23,998 bases of DNA from Flavisolibacter sp. (GCA_013695175.1 JACDAZ010000516.1:1-23998), one strand, 5' to 3'. Positions 1 to 7,546 are shown, numbered from the stretch's first letter. The notes: generated by a model not told the origin, from the letters alone. Made by a program: numbers and translations.

Positions 1-738
1 ACTGTTGCAAATTTAAACAGCAAACCCTATATAGATCTTAGCCTGGAAGTAATGAAATCTTTTGGATTATCAATACCTGTTAATAATGACTATAAAAGTT
101 TTTATTATTCTGCCGATTTAAATACGAGTGATAAACTTGCACCCCATAGTTTTTTTGTTGAAGGCGATTGGAGCGGAGCTGCTTTTTTGTTAGTTGCAGG
201 TGCTATTGCAGGTGAAATAAAAGTAACAGGTTTAAATGCGTCTTCTGTGCAGGCAGATAAAACTATTTTGAAAGCATTAGAAGATGCAGGTACTCAAATT
301 GAATATTTTGAAAACGAAATATCTGTGAGCCCGGCTAATTTGATGGCTTTTAATTTTGATGCTACTGATTCTCCGGATTTGTTTCCGCCTTTGGTTGCAT
401 TGGCTAGTTACTGTAAGGGCAAATCTGTCATAAAAGGCGTAAATAGATTAACACATAAAGAAAGTAATAGGAGTTTTTCTTTACAGGAGGAATTTAAAAA
501 ACTTGGAGTTAATATAGCCATTGAAAATGATGATATGATAATAAAGGGAGGATCTGGTATTAAATCTGCAACAGTAAATTCTCATCATGATCACAGGATA
601 GCAATGGCTTGTGGCGTTGCTGCACTAAAAGCAGGTGGTAATGTTACAATTGAGGGTGCCGAGGCAGTTAACAAATCTTATCCTCTTTTTTGGCAACATT
701 TGAAATCATTAGGTGCTGTGTTATCTTTAAAAGATTAA
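1..738 (+). CDS. aroA: 3-phosphoshikimate 1-carboxyvinyltransferase (EPSP synthase), C-terminal part
   Basis: Joins shikimate-3-phosphate and phosphoenolpyruvate to give EPSP, the sixth step of the shikimate pathway, in the cytoplasm. The frame is open from base 1, so the gene enters from the left; 245 residues remain of a protein usually about 410-440 long. Visible motifs, counted from base 1: SKPYID at about 7-12, GDWSGAA at 55-61, DSPDLFPP at 123-130, RLTHKESNR at 149-157 (the family KES-R motif) and DHRIAM at 197-202 (the family DHRMAM motif). The ATG at base 52 is internal, not the start. aroC begins 6 nt after the stop, so the two genes are very likely co-transcribed and encode consecutive enzymes. 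No frameshift is seen. The identification is firm; only the N-terminal half is missing. Confidence 0.96.
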   Translation, partial: TVANLNSKPYIDLSLEVMKSFGLSIPVNNDYKSFYYSADLNTSDKLAPHSFFVEGDWSGAAFLLVAGAIAGEIKVTGLNASSVQADKTILKALEDAGTQIEYFENEISVSPANLMAFNFDATDSPDLFPPLVALASYCKGKSVIKGVNRLTHKESNRSFSLQEEFKKLGVNIAIENDDMIIKGGSGIKSATVNSHHDHRIAMACGVAALKAGGNVTIEGAEAVNKSYPLFWQHLKSLGAVLSLKD

Positions 739-744
739 TTAAGA

Positions 745-1737
745 ATGAATTCGTTTGGAACTTTATTTCGGGTAACCATTTTTGGTGAATCACATGGACC
801 ATCAGTTGGTATTACTATTGATGGCTGCCCTGCGGGATTGCCATTAACTGCTGCTGATTTTACTAAAGACCTTGAGAGAAGAAAAGGCGGAATGCAAAAA
901 GGTACAACACCGCGTAAAGAAGATGATATACCGGATTTTATAACCGGTGTTTTTAATGATAAAACAACAGGAGCTCCACTTACTATCTTATTTAAAAATA
1001 GTAATACAAGATCTGCTGATTATGAAAAACAACGTGCCATTCCCAGACCGGGGCATGCTGATTTTGTAGCGCATAAAAAGTTTAATGGGTTTGAAGATTT
1101 TAGAGGTGGTGGACATTTCAGTGGCAGGTTAACTGTGTGCATTGTAGCTGCAGGTGTAATTGCAAAAAAAATTTTAAGTGCCATTTCAATTCACGCATCA
1201 ATTATTGAAATTGGCGGTGAAAAAGATATTGAAAAAGGTTTACAAAAAGCCATTGATGCTAAAGACTCTGTAGGTGGTATCATTGAATGTACTGCAGTAG
1301 GATTACCTGTAGGTTTAGGTGAGCCATTTTTCAATTCTGTTGAGTCTCAAATATCTCATGCTGTATTTGCTATACCTGCAATTAAAGGGATTGAATTTGG
1401 TGCCGGCTTTAAAGCAGCAACCATGTTTGGTAGTGAACACAATGATGCTCAAACTGATGGGCAGGGAAAAACAAAAACAAACCACTCAGGTGGCATTGTT
1501 GGAGGCATAACAAATGGAAATGCTATTGTCTTTCGCATTGTTGTAAAACCAACATCATCTACACCGAAAGACCAGGAATCATGGAATTGGGAAACTAATT
1601 CTATGGAAACATTTTCTGTTAAAGGACGGCATGATCTGTGTATTGCATTGAGGGTTCCACCGGTTGTAGAAGCTGTTACTGCTATTGTATTGGCTGACCT
1701 TTTAATAATTGATCAGAAATCAGCCCGTACATTATAG
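745..1737 (+). CDS. aroC: Chorismate synthase
   Basis: Converts EPSP to chorismate, the last common step to Phe, Tyr, Trp, folate and quinones; it needs reduced FMN. The 330-residue product opens with the family signature MNSFGTLFRVTIFGESHG (GESHG at 14-18). It also carries RPGHADF (101-107), DFRGGGHFSGR (118-128) and a late GRHDLC segment that belongs to the FMN/substrate site. The length is at the short end of the family, which is usually about 350-390. The ATG start follows the aroA stop by 6 nt, giving an aroA-aroC pair in pathway order. The stop codon directly abuts the stop of the convergent dipeptidase gene, with no intergenic base and no visible hairpin terminator. Confidence 0.97.
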   Translation: MNSFGTLFRVTIFGESHGPSVGITIDGCPAGLPLTAADFTKDLERRKGGMQKGTTPRKEDDIPDFITGVFNDKTTGAPLTILFKNSNTRSADYEKQRAIPRPGHADFVAHKKFNGFEDFRGGGHFSGRLTVCIVAAGVIAKKILSAISIHASIIEIGGEKDIEKGLQKAIDAKDSVGGIIECTAVGLPVGLGEPFFNSVESQISHAVFAIPAIKGIEFGAGFKAATMFGSEHNDAQTDGQGKTKTNHSGGIVGGITNGNAIVFRIVVKPTSSTPKDQESWNWETNSMETFSVKGRHDLCIALRVPPVVEAVTAIVLADLLIIDQKSARTL

Positions 1738-2436
1738 TTATTGAATCCTGTTAAGCTTATTAAAATCAAGGTTTAGCACTTCGTAACACCTTGTATTTGG
1801 CCAGCTGTAATGCCACCATTCAGTATCAAGAGCACGAAAACCATAATTTTCCATTGTTTGTTTAAGCAGTATCCTGTTTGCTAATACAGTTGCTGAAAGA
1901 TTTTTAAAATTATGATGTGCTGTATCAGTAAAATGATCAAAACCTGTACCCATATCAAGCTCTTTTCCTGTTTTAAAATCAATAAGGGTAAGATCAACAG
2001 ATAAACCCCTGTTATGTCCTGATCCATTTGCCGGGTTAGCAACATACCTTTCATCTTTAATTAGATCCCACATTTTTTGTGTTACACTATAAGGTCTGTA
2101 TGCATCCCATATTTTTAAACCAAATCCTTTTTTAGTAAGTTCTGCTTGCACTTGTTGTAAAGCCCTCGCAACTGGTAATCTAAGGAAAGATTTTGTTCCA
2201 TTGTTATATAGAACTTCTTTAGTGAAGTTGTCTTTAGTAGCATATTTAAGATCATAAACAAGCGTAGGAATTATTTTTTTTAGTTCCATCATATTATGGC
2301 TGCTATCAACATATACCAGCTTTTTATGCATTTTTACTTTATCAATAATTAATAAATCCTGAGCTAAGGAGTGTTTAGCCTGGACAAAAATGATAAGAAG
2401 GAAGAAAAGTTTCTTCAATAGGGTTATAGATTTCAT
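1738..2436 (-). CDS. D-alanyl-D-alanine dipeptidase, VanX/DdpX type (peptidase M15D), exported
   Basis: Predicted zinc dipeptidase that hydrolyses D-Ala-D-Ala. Residues 1-25 form a signal peptide ending in LAQ, so the enzyme is probably periplasmic and would salvage the dipeptide from peptidoglycan turnover; resistance VanX is cytoplasmic. The catalytic set is complete: AYRPY at 112-116 (Arg114), SGHNRGLSVDL with zinc ligands His141 and Asp148, and EWWH with catalytic Glu206 and ligand His209. At 232 residues it has the usual length for exported family members. No vanH or vanA ligase gene is nearby, so a role in glycopeptide resistance is not supported. It converges on aroC with no gap and is divergent from the RlpA-like gene across 82 nt. 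Confidence 0.9.
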   Translation of the reverse strand: MKSITLLKKLFFLLIIFVQAKHSLAQDLLIIDKVKMHKKLVYVDSSHNMMELKKIIPTLVYDLKYATKDNFTKEVLYNNGTKSFLRLPVARALQQVQAELTKKGFGLKIWDAYRPYSVTQKMWDLIKDERYVANPANGSGHNRGLSVDLTLIDFKTGKELDMGTGFDHFTDTAHHNFKNLSATVLANRILLKQTMENYGFRALDTEWWHYSWPNTRCYEVLNLDFNKLNRIQ

Positions 2437-2518
2437 TGGATACTATTATAAAAATTCTAATTAAATTTTTATTTTGTAGGTAAAATATCCATTTTGATAA
2501 CCAAATACAAGTATCTGC

Positions 2519-2935
2519 GTGAAAAACTTTTGTTACCTCTTTATTTTTTTGTTTTTATCAACACTAAAACTTGCTGCTCAACCTGAAAATACTGATACAC
2601 TTGTTGTTGTTAAAGCAAAATCTAAAAGTCATTTTGGAATAGCCAGTTATTATGCTGATAAATTTGAAGGCCGTAAAACAGCTTCAGGAGAAATTTATTA
2701 TGGAAATAAACTTTCTGCAGCTTGTAATATTCTGCCTTTAGGAACTTTAATCAGGGTTACTAATCTAAGAAATAAAAAAAGGGTCATTGTTAAAGTCAAT
2801 GACAGGCTACACCCACAAAATAAAAGAATTGTTGATATGAGTAAATCAGCAGCTGAAATGCTGGGGTATACAAGAAGAGGGCTTACGGAAGTAAAAGTAG
2901 AAGTGCTGACAAAAGCTTCCATGAAAGTGGAATAA
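2519..2935 (+). CDS. Minimal RlpA-like septal ring lytic transglycosylase (double-psi beta-barrel)
   Basis: Small exported protein of 138 residues built almost wholly from an RlpA-type double-psi beta-barrel. In studied bacteria RlpA cleaves peptidoglycan glycan strands that lack stem peptides. Residues 1-21 are a signal peptide ending in LAAQ. The domain runs from about 39 to 130: GIASYYADKFEGRKTASGE (40-58), NILPLGTLIRVTN (70-82), KVNDR (92-96) and IVDMSKSAAEMLG (104-116). There is no Cys lipobox and no C-terminal SPOR domain, so it is a stripped-down version of E. coli RlpA. The start is GTG at 2519, chosen because it places the signal peptide at the N-terminus. Whether this form is catalytic cannot be told from sequence. 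Confidence 0.86.
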   Translation: MKNFCYLFIFLFLSTLKLAAQPENTDTLVVVKAKSKSHFGIASYYADKFEGRKTASGEIYYGNKLSAACNILPLGTLIRVTNLRNKKRVIVKVNDRLHPQNKRIVDMSKSAAEMLGYTRRGLTEVKVEVLTKASMKVE

Positions 2936-2974
2936 ATATGGATAAATATTTTTAGGTTTTTATTTTCTACCTGT

Positions 2975-2982
2975 TATTTTTG
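2975..2982 (+). promoter_or_regulatory. Bacteroidota -7 box before the small beta-barrel gene
   Basis: TATTTTTG matches the TAnnTTTG -7 consensus exactly and ends 25 nt before the ATG at 3008. No clear -33 TTTG is seen at the usual distance, so the call rests on one element. Confidence 0.4.
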
Positions 2983-3007
2983 CTTCGTTTAAACCAAATA
3001 GCTTTTT

Positions 3008-3625
3008 ATGAAGAAAATATTGGTGTCTTTAATAATGTTATGTTTTATAGCATCAGAAACAAAGGCACAAAGTGGTCAATATATAAGTCCACGCTCTATT
3101 GGGGTTAGCTTTTTTGTAAATGATTTTCAAACTCCACAACGTATAAGAAATAGTTCATTTACTTCAGTTATAGGAAATAAGCAATGGGCAAAATTCAGGG
3201 AAACATCACCTGGTATTGCTATTTCTTACCATGAAGGCATTAAAAATCATGTCGATTTTGTAGGTACTTTGGCAGCATCATTTGTTCAAATAGATATACC
3301 AAATGAAGATATTAATTCAGATCAGTTTTTGTTAGAGGCTGATGCATCTTTTAATTTAAAGATGTTTCCTAACAATTTCTTCTTTACTCCCTATATTAAT
3401 GCAGGTATTGGACTTAGCCTTTATAATGACAAATTAGGTGGTTTTCTACCTTTAGGTGGAGGATTAAGTTTTAATTTATTTAATGAATCTAAAATTTTTA
3501 TTAACTCTCAATACCGTGTACCTGTAAATACTAATTTCAACAACTATCATTTTTTTCATAGTGTAGGTATAGCCGGAATTATTGGAAGCGGCAGAAGCGC
3601 AAATAATACAGTTGTAACTCCATAA
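3008..3625 (+). CDS. Exported probable outer-membrane beta-barrel protein, unknown function
   Basis: I do not recognise a specific function. The 205-residue product starts with a clear signal peptide (1-21, ending in TKAQ). The mature part alternates polar and aromatic/hydrophobic residues and has Gly-rich turns, as in small outer-membrane beta-barrels: segments such as YINAGIGLSLYND, FLPLGGGLSFNLF and IFINSQYRVPV look like successive amphipathic strands. It lies alone between the RlpA-like gene and sucC, with its own -7 box candidate and 141 nt downstream that hold no other gene. No lipobox, TonB box or type IX sorting domain is seen. The barrel assignment is inference from pattern, not from a named family. 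Confidence 0.7.
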   Translation: MKKILVSLIMLCFIASETKAQSGQYISPRSIGVSFFVNDFQTPQRIRNSSFTSVIGNKQWAKFRETSPGIAISYHEGIKNHVDFVGTLAASFVQIDIPNEDINSDQFLLEADASFNLKMFPNNFFFTPYINAGIGLSLYNDKLGGFLPLGGGLSFNLFNESKIFINSQYRVPVNTNFNNYHFFHSVGIAGIIGSGRSANNTVVTP

Positions 3626-3743
3626 AATATTTTTTTTGTAAGTAAGCAAGGCCTCAGGGCGCATTTTTTTGTTTTGTTCCACTATTAGAATAACAATCTC
3701 TCATGAATACTCACAGTTAGCCTTTTTGGCTGATCGTTTTTAT

Positions 3744-3751
3744 TATCTTCG
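3744..3751 (+). promoter_or_regulatory. Possible sucC promoter -7 box
   Basis: TATCTTCG differs at one position from TAnnTTTG. A TTTTTG at 3723-3728 could be the -33 element, but the 15-nt spacing is shorter than usual. The site lies 15 nt before the sucC ATG and would give a very short leader. Confidence 0.35.
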
Positions 3752-3766
3752 CCGCAAATTTTTAAG

Positions 3767-4981
3767 ATGAACCTGCACGAATACCAGGCGAAAGAGCTGT
3801 TGAAAAAATATAATGTACATGTACAGGAAGGCTACGCTTGTAATACTCCCCATGAAGCAGAAGAAGCATACCGGTCTATAAAAACAACTTATGGAAGCAG
3901 TTTTGCAGTAGTAAAGGCACAAATACATGCCGGGGGTAGGGGAAAAGGAAAAATTAAAGAAACTGGAATTAACGGAGTCAAAGTAGCTAAATCTCTTGAA
4001 GAAGTAAGTGAATTTGCATCTAAAATGCTTGGGGGCACTTTGGTTACTATACAAACCGGCGAGGCCGGTAAGGTGGTTAATAAAATTTATGTAGCACAGG
4101 ATATGTACTACGATGGTCCCAGTGAAAGGAAAGAATTTTATTTATCTGTTTTACTGGATCGTGCAAAGGGCCAGAATGTTATCATGTACAGTACAGAAGG
4201 GGGAATGGATATTGAGGAAGTGGCTCATAAAACACCTGAAAAGATATTTAAAGAATGGGTTTTTCCCGGAGGAGGTTTGCAAGGTTACCAGGCAAGAAAA
4301 ATTGCCTTTAATTTGGGATTGACAGGGGCTGCTTTTAAGCATATGGTTAAGTTTGTTACAAATCTTTATAATGCTTATTGCGGATTAGATTGCGATATGC
4401 TTGAAATAAATCCTTTGTTCAAAGCATCTGATGATCAGGTTGTAGCTGTAGATTGTAAAATGAACCTTGACGATAATGCATTAATGCGTCACCCCGACCT
4501 TGCTGCCATGAGAGATATAAGTGAAGAAGACCCGACAGAAGTGGAAGCGGGTAAACATAATCTGAATTTTGTAAAGCTTGATGGTAATGTTGGTTGTATG
4601 GTTAATGGTGCCGGATTGGCAATGGCAACTATGGATATGATTAAATTAAGCGGTGGTGAACCAGCTAATTTTTTAGATGTGGGAGGAACAGCAAATGCGC
4701 AAACAGTGGAAGCCGGATTTAGAATTATTATGAAAGATCCAAAGGTAAAAGCTATACTTATTAATATTTTTGGTGGTATTGTAAGATGCGATCGTGTAGC
4801 ACAAGGTGTGATTGATGCTTATAAAAATATGGGCAATATTAATATTCCTATTATAGTGCGTCTACAAGGTACAAATGCAGAAGAAGCTAAAAAACTAATT
4901 GATGAAAGCGGATTAAAAGTGCAATCGGCAATATTACTTAGTGAGGCAGCTGACCTTGTAAACAAAGCCTTGGCAGCTTAA
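3767..4981 (+). CDS. sucC: Succinate-CoA ligase (ADP-forming), beta subunit
   Basis: Beta subunit of succinyl-CoA synthetase, which makes ATP while converting succinyl-CoA to succinate in the TCA cycle. Residues 1-18 give the family opening MNLHEYQAKELLKKYNV. The ATP-grasp region includes KAQIHAGGRGKGKIK (50-64) and DMLEINPLF (210-218), which supplies metal/nucleotide ligands. The C-terminal CoA-ligase part has GCMVNGAGLAMATMD (276-290) and FGGIVRCDRVAQG (335-347). At 404 residues it is slightly longer than the usual roughly 388. The partner sucD is not adjacent and not in the window, so the alpha subunit must be encoded elsewhere. A GNAT gene starts 9 nt after the stop and is probably co-transcribed. 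Confidence 0.97.
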   Translation: MNLHEYQAKELLKKYNVHVQEGYACNTPHEAEEAYRSIKTTYGSSFAVVKAQIHAGGRGKGKIKETGINGVKVAKSLEEVSEFASKMLGGTLVTIQTGEAGKVVNKIYVAQDMYYDGPSERKEFYLSVLLDRAKGQNVIMYSTEGGMDIEEVAHKTPEKIFKEWVFPGGGLQGYQARKIAFNLGLTGAAFKHMVKFVTNLYNAYCGLDCDMLEINPLFKASDDQVVAVDCKMNLDDNALMRHPDLAAMRDISEEDPTEVEAGKHNLNFVKLDGNVGCMVNGAGLAMATMDMIKLSGGEPANFLDVGGTANAQTVEAGFRIIMKDPKVKAILINIFGGIVRCDRVAQGVIDAYKNMGNINIPIIVRLQGTNAEEAKKLIDESGLKVQSAILLSEAADLVNKALAA

Positions 4982-4990
4982 GGTAACAAA

Positions 4991-5503
4991 ATGAGCTCAG
5001 AGGTTTCTCCTTTATCTTTAGAAGATATTACAATCAGGCATATAAAACCTGAAGATGAAGCCGAATTGGCAAATGTTGTAAGATCTACTTTAAAGGAATT
5101 TGGTGCCGATAAACCTGGCACTGTTTATTTTGATGATACCACAGATCATTTGTTCCATGTTTTCCGGCAAAAGCGTTCAGTATATTTTATTGCTGATAAT
5201 AAAAGAAAAATAGTTGGTGGTGGCGGAGTATTTCCATCACCGGGTTTACCAGACGATACCTGTGAACTGGTAAAAATGTATTTGCTTAAAGAAGCACGAG
5301 GAATTGGACTTGGAAAATTACTGATTGAAAAATGCATCGCTTTTGCAAGAGAATCCGGGTATAAAAATATATATATTGAAACTATGCCTGAATTAAAACA
5401 GGCACTAAAGGTTTATGAAAAATTTGATTTTCAATACATAAATAAACCTATGGGTAATACAGGTCATTTTGGTTGCGATGTATGGATGATAAAATATTTA
5501 TAA
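4991..5503 (+). CDS. GNAT family N-acetyltransferase
   Basis: Predicted acetyl-CoA-dependent acetyltransferase of 170 residues; the acceptor is unknown. The GNAT fold shows as ITIRHIKPEDEAELANVVR (13-31), a central strand VGGGGVFPSPG (75-85), then CELVKMYLLKEARGIGLGKL (91-110). Within the last, R-G-I-G-L-G at 103-108 is the pyrophosphate-binding A motif. A B-motif-like YEKFDFQYI follows at about 142-150. It starts 9 nt after sucC, so co-transcription is likely. A link to succinyl-CoA synthetase, for example by lysine acetylation, is only suggested by position. Its last 6 nt overlap the convergent SprT-like gene. Confidence 0.87.
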   Translation: MSSEVSPLSLEDITIRHIKPEDEAELANVVRSTLKEFGADKPGTVYFDDTTDHLFHVFRQKRSVYFIADNKRKIVGGGGVFPSPGLPDDTCELVKMYLLKEARGIGLGKLLIEKCIAFARESGYKNIYIETMPELKQALKVYEKFDFQYINKPMGNTGHFGCDVWMIKYL

Positions 5504-6130
5504 TTTCTGTTCTGAAACAATTTCTACTTCGTATACAGGACTGAACAAATAAAGTTTTTTAGAACTTAATTCAACACACTGGTATCGCTTTCTCAGCTTC
5601 TTTCCTTTTTGAAAAACTTTTCCATCATTGGTTTTAAAAAGTGCATTTGCAGGCACCTGTTCTATCAACAGTAAATGATCATTGTTTTTATCATAAGTTT
5701 TTAACACTCTCAGCAAACCATCATCAGCACAACTGGTAGCTGCAGGATTTGTAAGAGATCTTACCAATGCTTGTTTTACATCGGCAGGGAAAATATTATG
5801 TTCAATAAACTGGGCTAATAACTTACTGAAGATTATTTTCCATTCCTGTCCATGTGCATAGACCTTATTACCATACTGTTCATATTGAAGCAAATGCGCT
5901 AACTCATGAAGTAATGTGATAAGGAATGCATAGGGATTTAAGTTTCCGTTTACACTTATCCTGTGATTCCTGTCATATGTGCGGTGACGGTAATCACCTA
6001 ATATACTTTTACGTTCACGGGCAATGGTTAAGTGAACATTATATAGATGCAGATAATTAAATACCTGCTCATATGTACCGGGTGGTAAAAATTGCTGTAA
6101 ATGAGAAATAGGGGCCTCTTTTTTAGCCAT
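5498..6130 (-). CDS. SprT-like zinc metallopeptidase domain protein
   Basis: Protein of 210 residues with a SprT-type protease core. HELAH at 75-79 gives two zinc-binding His and the catalytic Glu, and His93 in HGQEW (93-97) is the likely third ligand. Eukaryotic relatives (Spartan) cut DNA-protein crosslinks; the bacterial role is poorly known. The family often carries a C-terminal Cys4 zinc ribbon. Here residues 130-210 contain only scattered Cys and look like a beta-rich tail, so the ribbon is absent or degenerate. No signal peptide is seen, so it should be cytoplasmic. It is the last gene of a five-gene minus-strand run and overlaps the preceding AtpI-like gene by 8 nt. Confidence 0.85.
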   Translation of the reverse strand: MAKKEAPISHLQQFLPPGTYEQVFNYLHLYNVHLTIARERKSILGDYRHRTYDRNHRISVNGNLNPYAFLITLLHELAHLLQYEQYGNKVYAHGQEWKIIFSKLLAQFIEHNIFPADVKQALVRSLTNPAATSCADDGLLRVLKTYDKNNDHLLLIEQVPANALFKTNDGKVFQKGKKLRKRYQCVELSSKKLYLFSPVYEVEIVSEQKL

Positions 6131-6521
6131 TCTTTTTTTCCTTCAACTGCCTTGTTAATGTTTTTACTTCAATAAAAGAATACAACAGGTACAATCCCAT
6201 CAATGTAAAAAAAGCAGGCTTGTTCAATTCTTTACGATATACTGAAATGTATACAAAAGCTGCTATCAAAGTAATAAATAATTTGATTAAAATACTGCTG
6301 TATACTGCACGTACAAAAGCATGTGTATTTTCACTTTTCAAGCCCCGGCTGGCAATTAGATATGAAAACAATGTAATGATCATTAAGAACAAATTCCCGA
6401 TGATTAAAACATCCTGATCCGTTCCCCATTTATTCAGCAAATTTTTTCCGGAAATAAAAAACCCATTTAAAACAATAAAAAGTACAGCAAGTGGCATTAA
6501 AGTTTTCCTGTTAGTTTGCAT
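6123..6521 (-). CDS. Four-helix membrane protein, AtpI-like (ATP synthase assembly context)
   Basis: Integral membrane protein of 132 residues with four predicted helices at about 9-26, 36-58, 68-93 and 100-118 and a basic C-terminus (KEKKNG). Its size, helix number and position directly after AtpZ match the AtpI/UncI-like protein that in many Bacteroidota precedes the F0 subunit genes. AtpI helps assemble the c-ring and may take part in Mg2+ or ion transport. Here the next gene is a SprT-like protease rather than atpB, so the ATP synthase operon must lie elsewhere. The start overlaps atpZ by 11 nt, which suggests translational coupling. Family assignment is from context and topology; no strong motif is visible. 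Confidence 0.7.
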   Translation of the reverse strand: MQTNRKTLMPLAVLFIVLNGFFISGKNLLNKWGTDQDVLIIGNLFLMIITLFSYLIASRGLKSENTHAFVRAVYSSILIKLFITLIAAFVYISVYRKELNKPAFFTLMGLYLLYSFIEVKTLTRQLKEKKNG

Positions 6522-6744
6522 TCTTGTTGTTTTGGTTGGATGTTTCCTTTATCAGTTTATAAATCATTAATGCAAGAACAATAAAAGGCAACAACCAAAC
6601 TAAAACAGGGAATGGTGGTTGCACCCATTTGTCAGCTTTATAACCTGCAAAAACTGCTATACCTAAAGAAACAAAAATTTGCGCACCCAATCCGGCATAC
6701 CGTAAAAGATCATTTGGTTTATTGTGCTTCTGCCTGTAATTCAT
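6511..6744 (-). CDS. AtpZ/AtpI family protein
   Basis: Small membrane protein of 77 residues with two helices, at about 14-36 and 44-64. The first carries the Gly-rich pattern YAGLGAQIFVSLGIAVFAGY, followed by a KADKW loop, typical of AtpZ. AtpZ is an accessory of F-type ATP synthase and, with AtpI, has been linked to Mg2+/Ca2+ transport. The ATG lies inside the bactofilin gene, giving a 26-nt overlap, and its own 3' end overlaps the AtpI-like gene by 11 nt. This tight overlap suggests coupled translation. No ATP synthase structural gene is in the window. Confidence 0.82.
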   Translation of the reverse strand: MNYRQKHNKPNDLLRYAGLGAQIFVSLGIAVFAGYKADKWVQPPFPVLVWLLPFIVLALMIYKLIKETSNQNNKNAN

Positions 6745-7123
6745 TACTGCTCATTTGCACAATATTTGCCACTGAACCCATCTGGCATTTTCCATTAAAA
6801 ATGGCTGTCGGTTCTATTTGCAATTTACCTGAACTAATATTTCCCTGAACATTGCAGTCGCCTCTGAGTTGTAACATATCCTGGACTGTAATGTTGCCGT
6901 GAACCTTGCCTGTAATATCTGCCTGTTGTCCATCAATATTACCTTCAATAAATCCGGTGGGGCCAATAATAATTTTTGCAGTGCAGCTTATATTGCCATG
7001 AATGGTTCCATCAATGCGAAGATCAGTATCACTGGATACATCGCCTTTTAAAGTGGTTCCCTGGCTGATTAGCGTAGCGCTGGCATTGATGCGTTCGTTG
7101 GTTGGTTTTTCTTTGTTAAACAT
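6719..7123 (-). CDS. Bactofilin (polymer-forming cytoskeletal protein)
   Basis: Bacterial cytoskeletal protein of 134 residues. The bactofilin domain at about 17-115 is a right-handed beta-helix with regular repeats: TTLKGDVSSDTDLRIDGTIH, GNISCTAKIIIGPTGFIEGN, GQQADITGKVHGNITVQ, MLQLRGDCNVQGNIS and TAIFNGKCQMG. Short disordered tails flank it. Bactofilins form filaments without nucleotide and often position cell-wall enzymes; in Helicobacter the bactofilin CcmA works with M23 peptidases. That is relevant here because the gene just upstream, 11 nt away, encodes what looks like the membrane module of an M23 peptidase. The 3' end overlaps atpZ by 26 nt. Confidence 0.93.
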   Translation of the reverse strand: MFNKEKPTNERINASATLISQGTTLKGDVSSDTDLRIDGTIHGNISCTAKIIIGPTGFIEGNIDGQQADITGKVHGNITVQDMLQLRGDCNVQGNISSGKLQIEPTAIFNGKCQMGSVANIVQMSSNELQAEAQ

Positions 7124-7134
7124 AGATTTTGGTT

Positions 7135-7530
7135 TTAATCATTAGAATATTCTTCATTAGGAAGTTGCAATTGTGTTGTGTCGAGAACCATGGTTGCATC
7201 CCCTCTCAATACTTTTTTTATATCGTTAATATACTGAGCCTGGTAATTCACCTGCTTTTCCAGCGAATCCGTCAGGTATTTAAGCTGCCGGTATTCCCTG
7301 CCAATTTGGGCACTTCCGTAACCGGGAATATAATACTTAAGTGGCGTAAATACAATTAATGCCACCGTTAATCCGGTTAAAAGCACAAAAATGGTACTGA
7401 ATGCAATATAAACACTCATGCGGGAAAGTCGAAAAGTAACCACTTCTTCATATGTGTCGTCATTCATTATAACCAGCCTGTATCGGTTCCGCAGTCTTTT
7501 TAAGGTAGTTCCGGTATCAAGTATCGCCAT
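7135..7530 (-). CDS. Membrane-anchored coiled-coil protein resembling the N-terminal module of Bacteroidota M23 peptidases
   Basis: Protein of 131 residues: a basic cytoplasmic segment (1-25, LKRLRNRYRLVIMND), the pattern TYEEVVTFRLSRMSVY (26-41), one transmembrane helix at about 41-62, a YYIPGYG motif (67-73) and a coiled coil of about 80-112. The layout and the RLS-TM-PGY pattern match, from memory, the N-terminal part of Bacteroidota M23 metallopeptidases. The protein ends before any LytM zinc site (no HxxxD, no HxH). There is a clean TAA stop and no M23-like sequence downstream, since the bactofilin starts 11 nt on. It may be a stand-alone partner or bactofilin-recruitment module rather than a broken gene. 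It heads the five-gene minus-strand operon. Confidence 0.72.
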   Translation of the reverse strand: MAILDTGTTLKRLRNRYRLVIMNDDTYEEVVTFRLSRMSVYIAFSTIFVLLTGLTVALIVFTPLKYYIPGYGSAQIGREYRQLKYLTDSLEKQVNYQAQYINDIKKVLRGDATMVLDTTQLQLPNEEYSND

Positions 7531-7546
7531 GTTTTGCTTTAAAACT

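Noticed and set aside
1738..2436. Vancomycin resistance determinant (vanX)
   Set aside because: The protein is VanX-like but has a signal peptide, and no vanH, vanA or vanRS genes are adjacent; peptidoglycan recycling is the simpler reading.
3716..3735. Short inverted repeat AGCC-TTTTT-GGCT before sucC
   Set aside because: Only a 4-bp stem without a following T tract; too weak for a terminator or riboswitch and overlaps a possible -33 element.
3743..4054. Minus-strand frame of 103 codons across the sucC start
   Set aside because: Antisense to the conserved ATP-grasp N-terminus of sucC; Phe/Ser/Cys-rich with no domain pattern.
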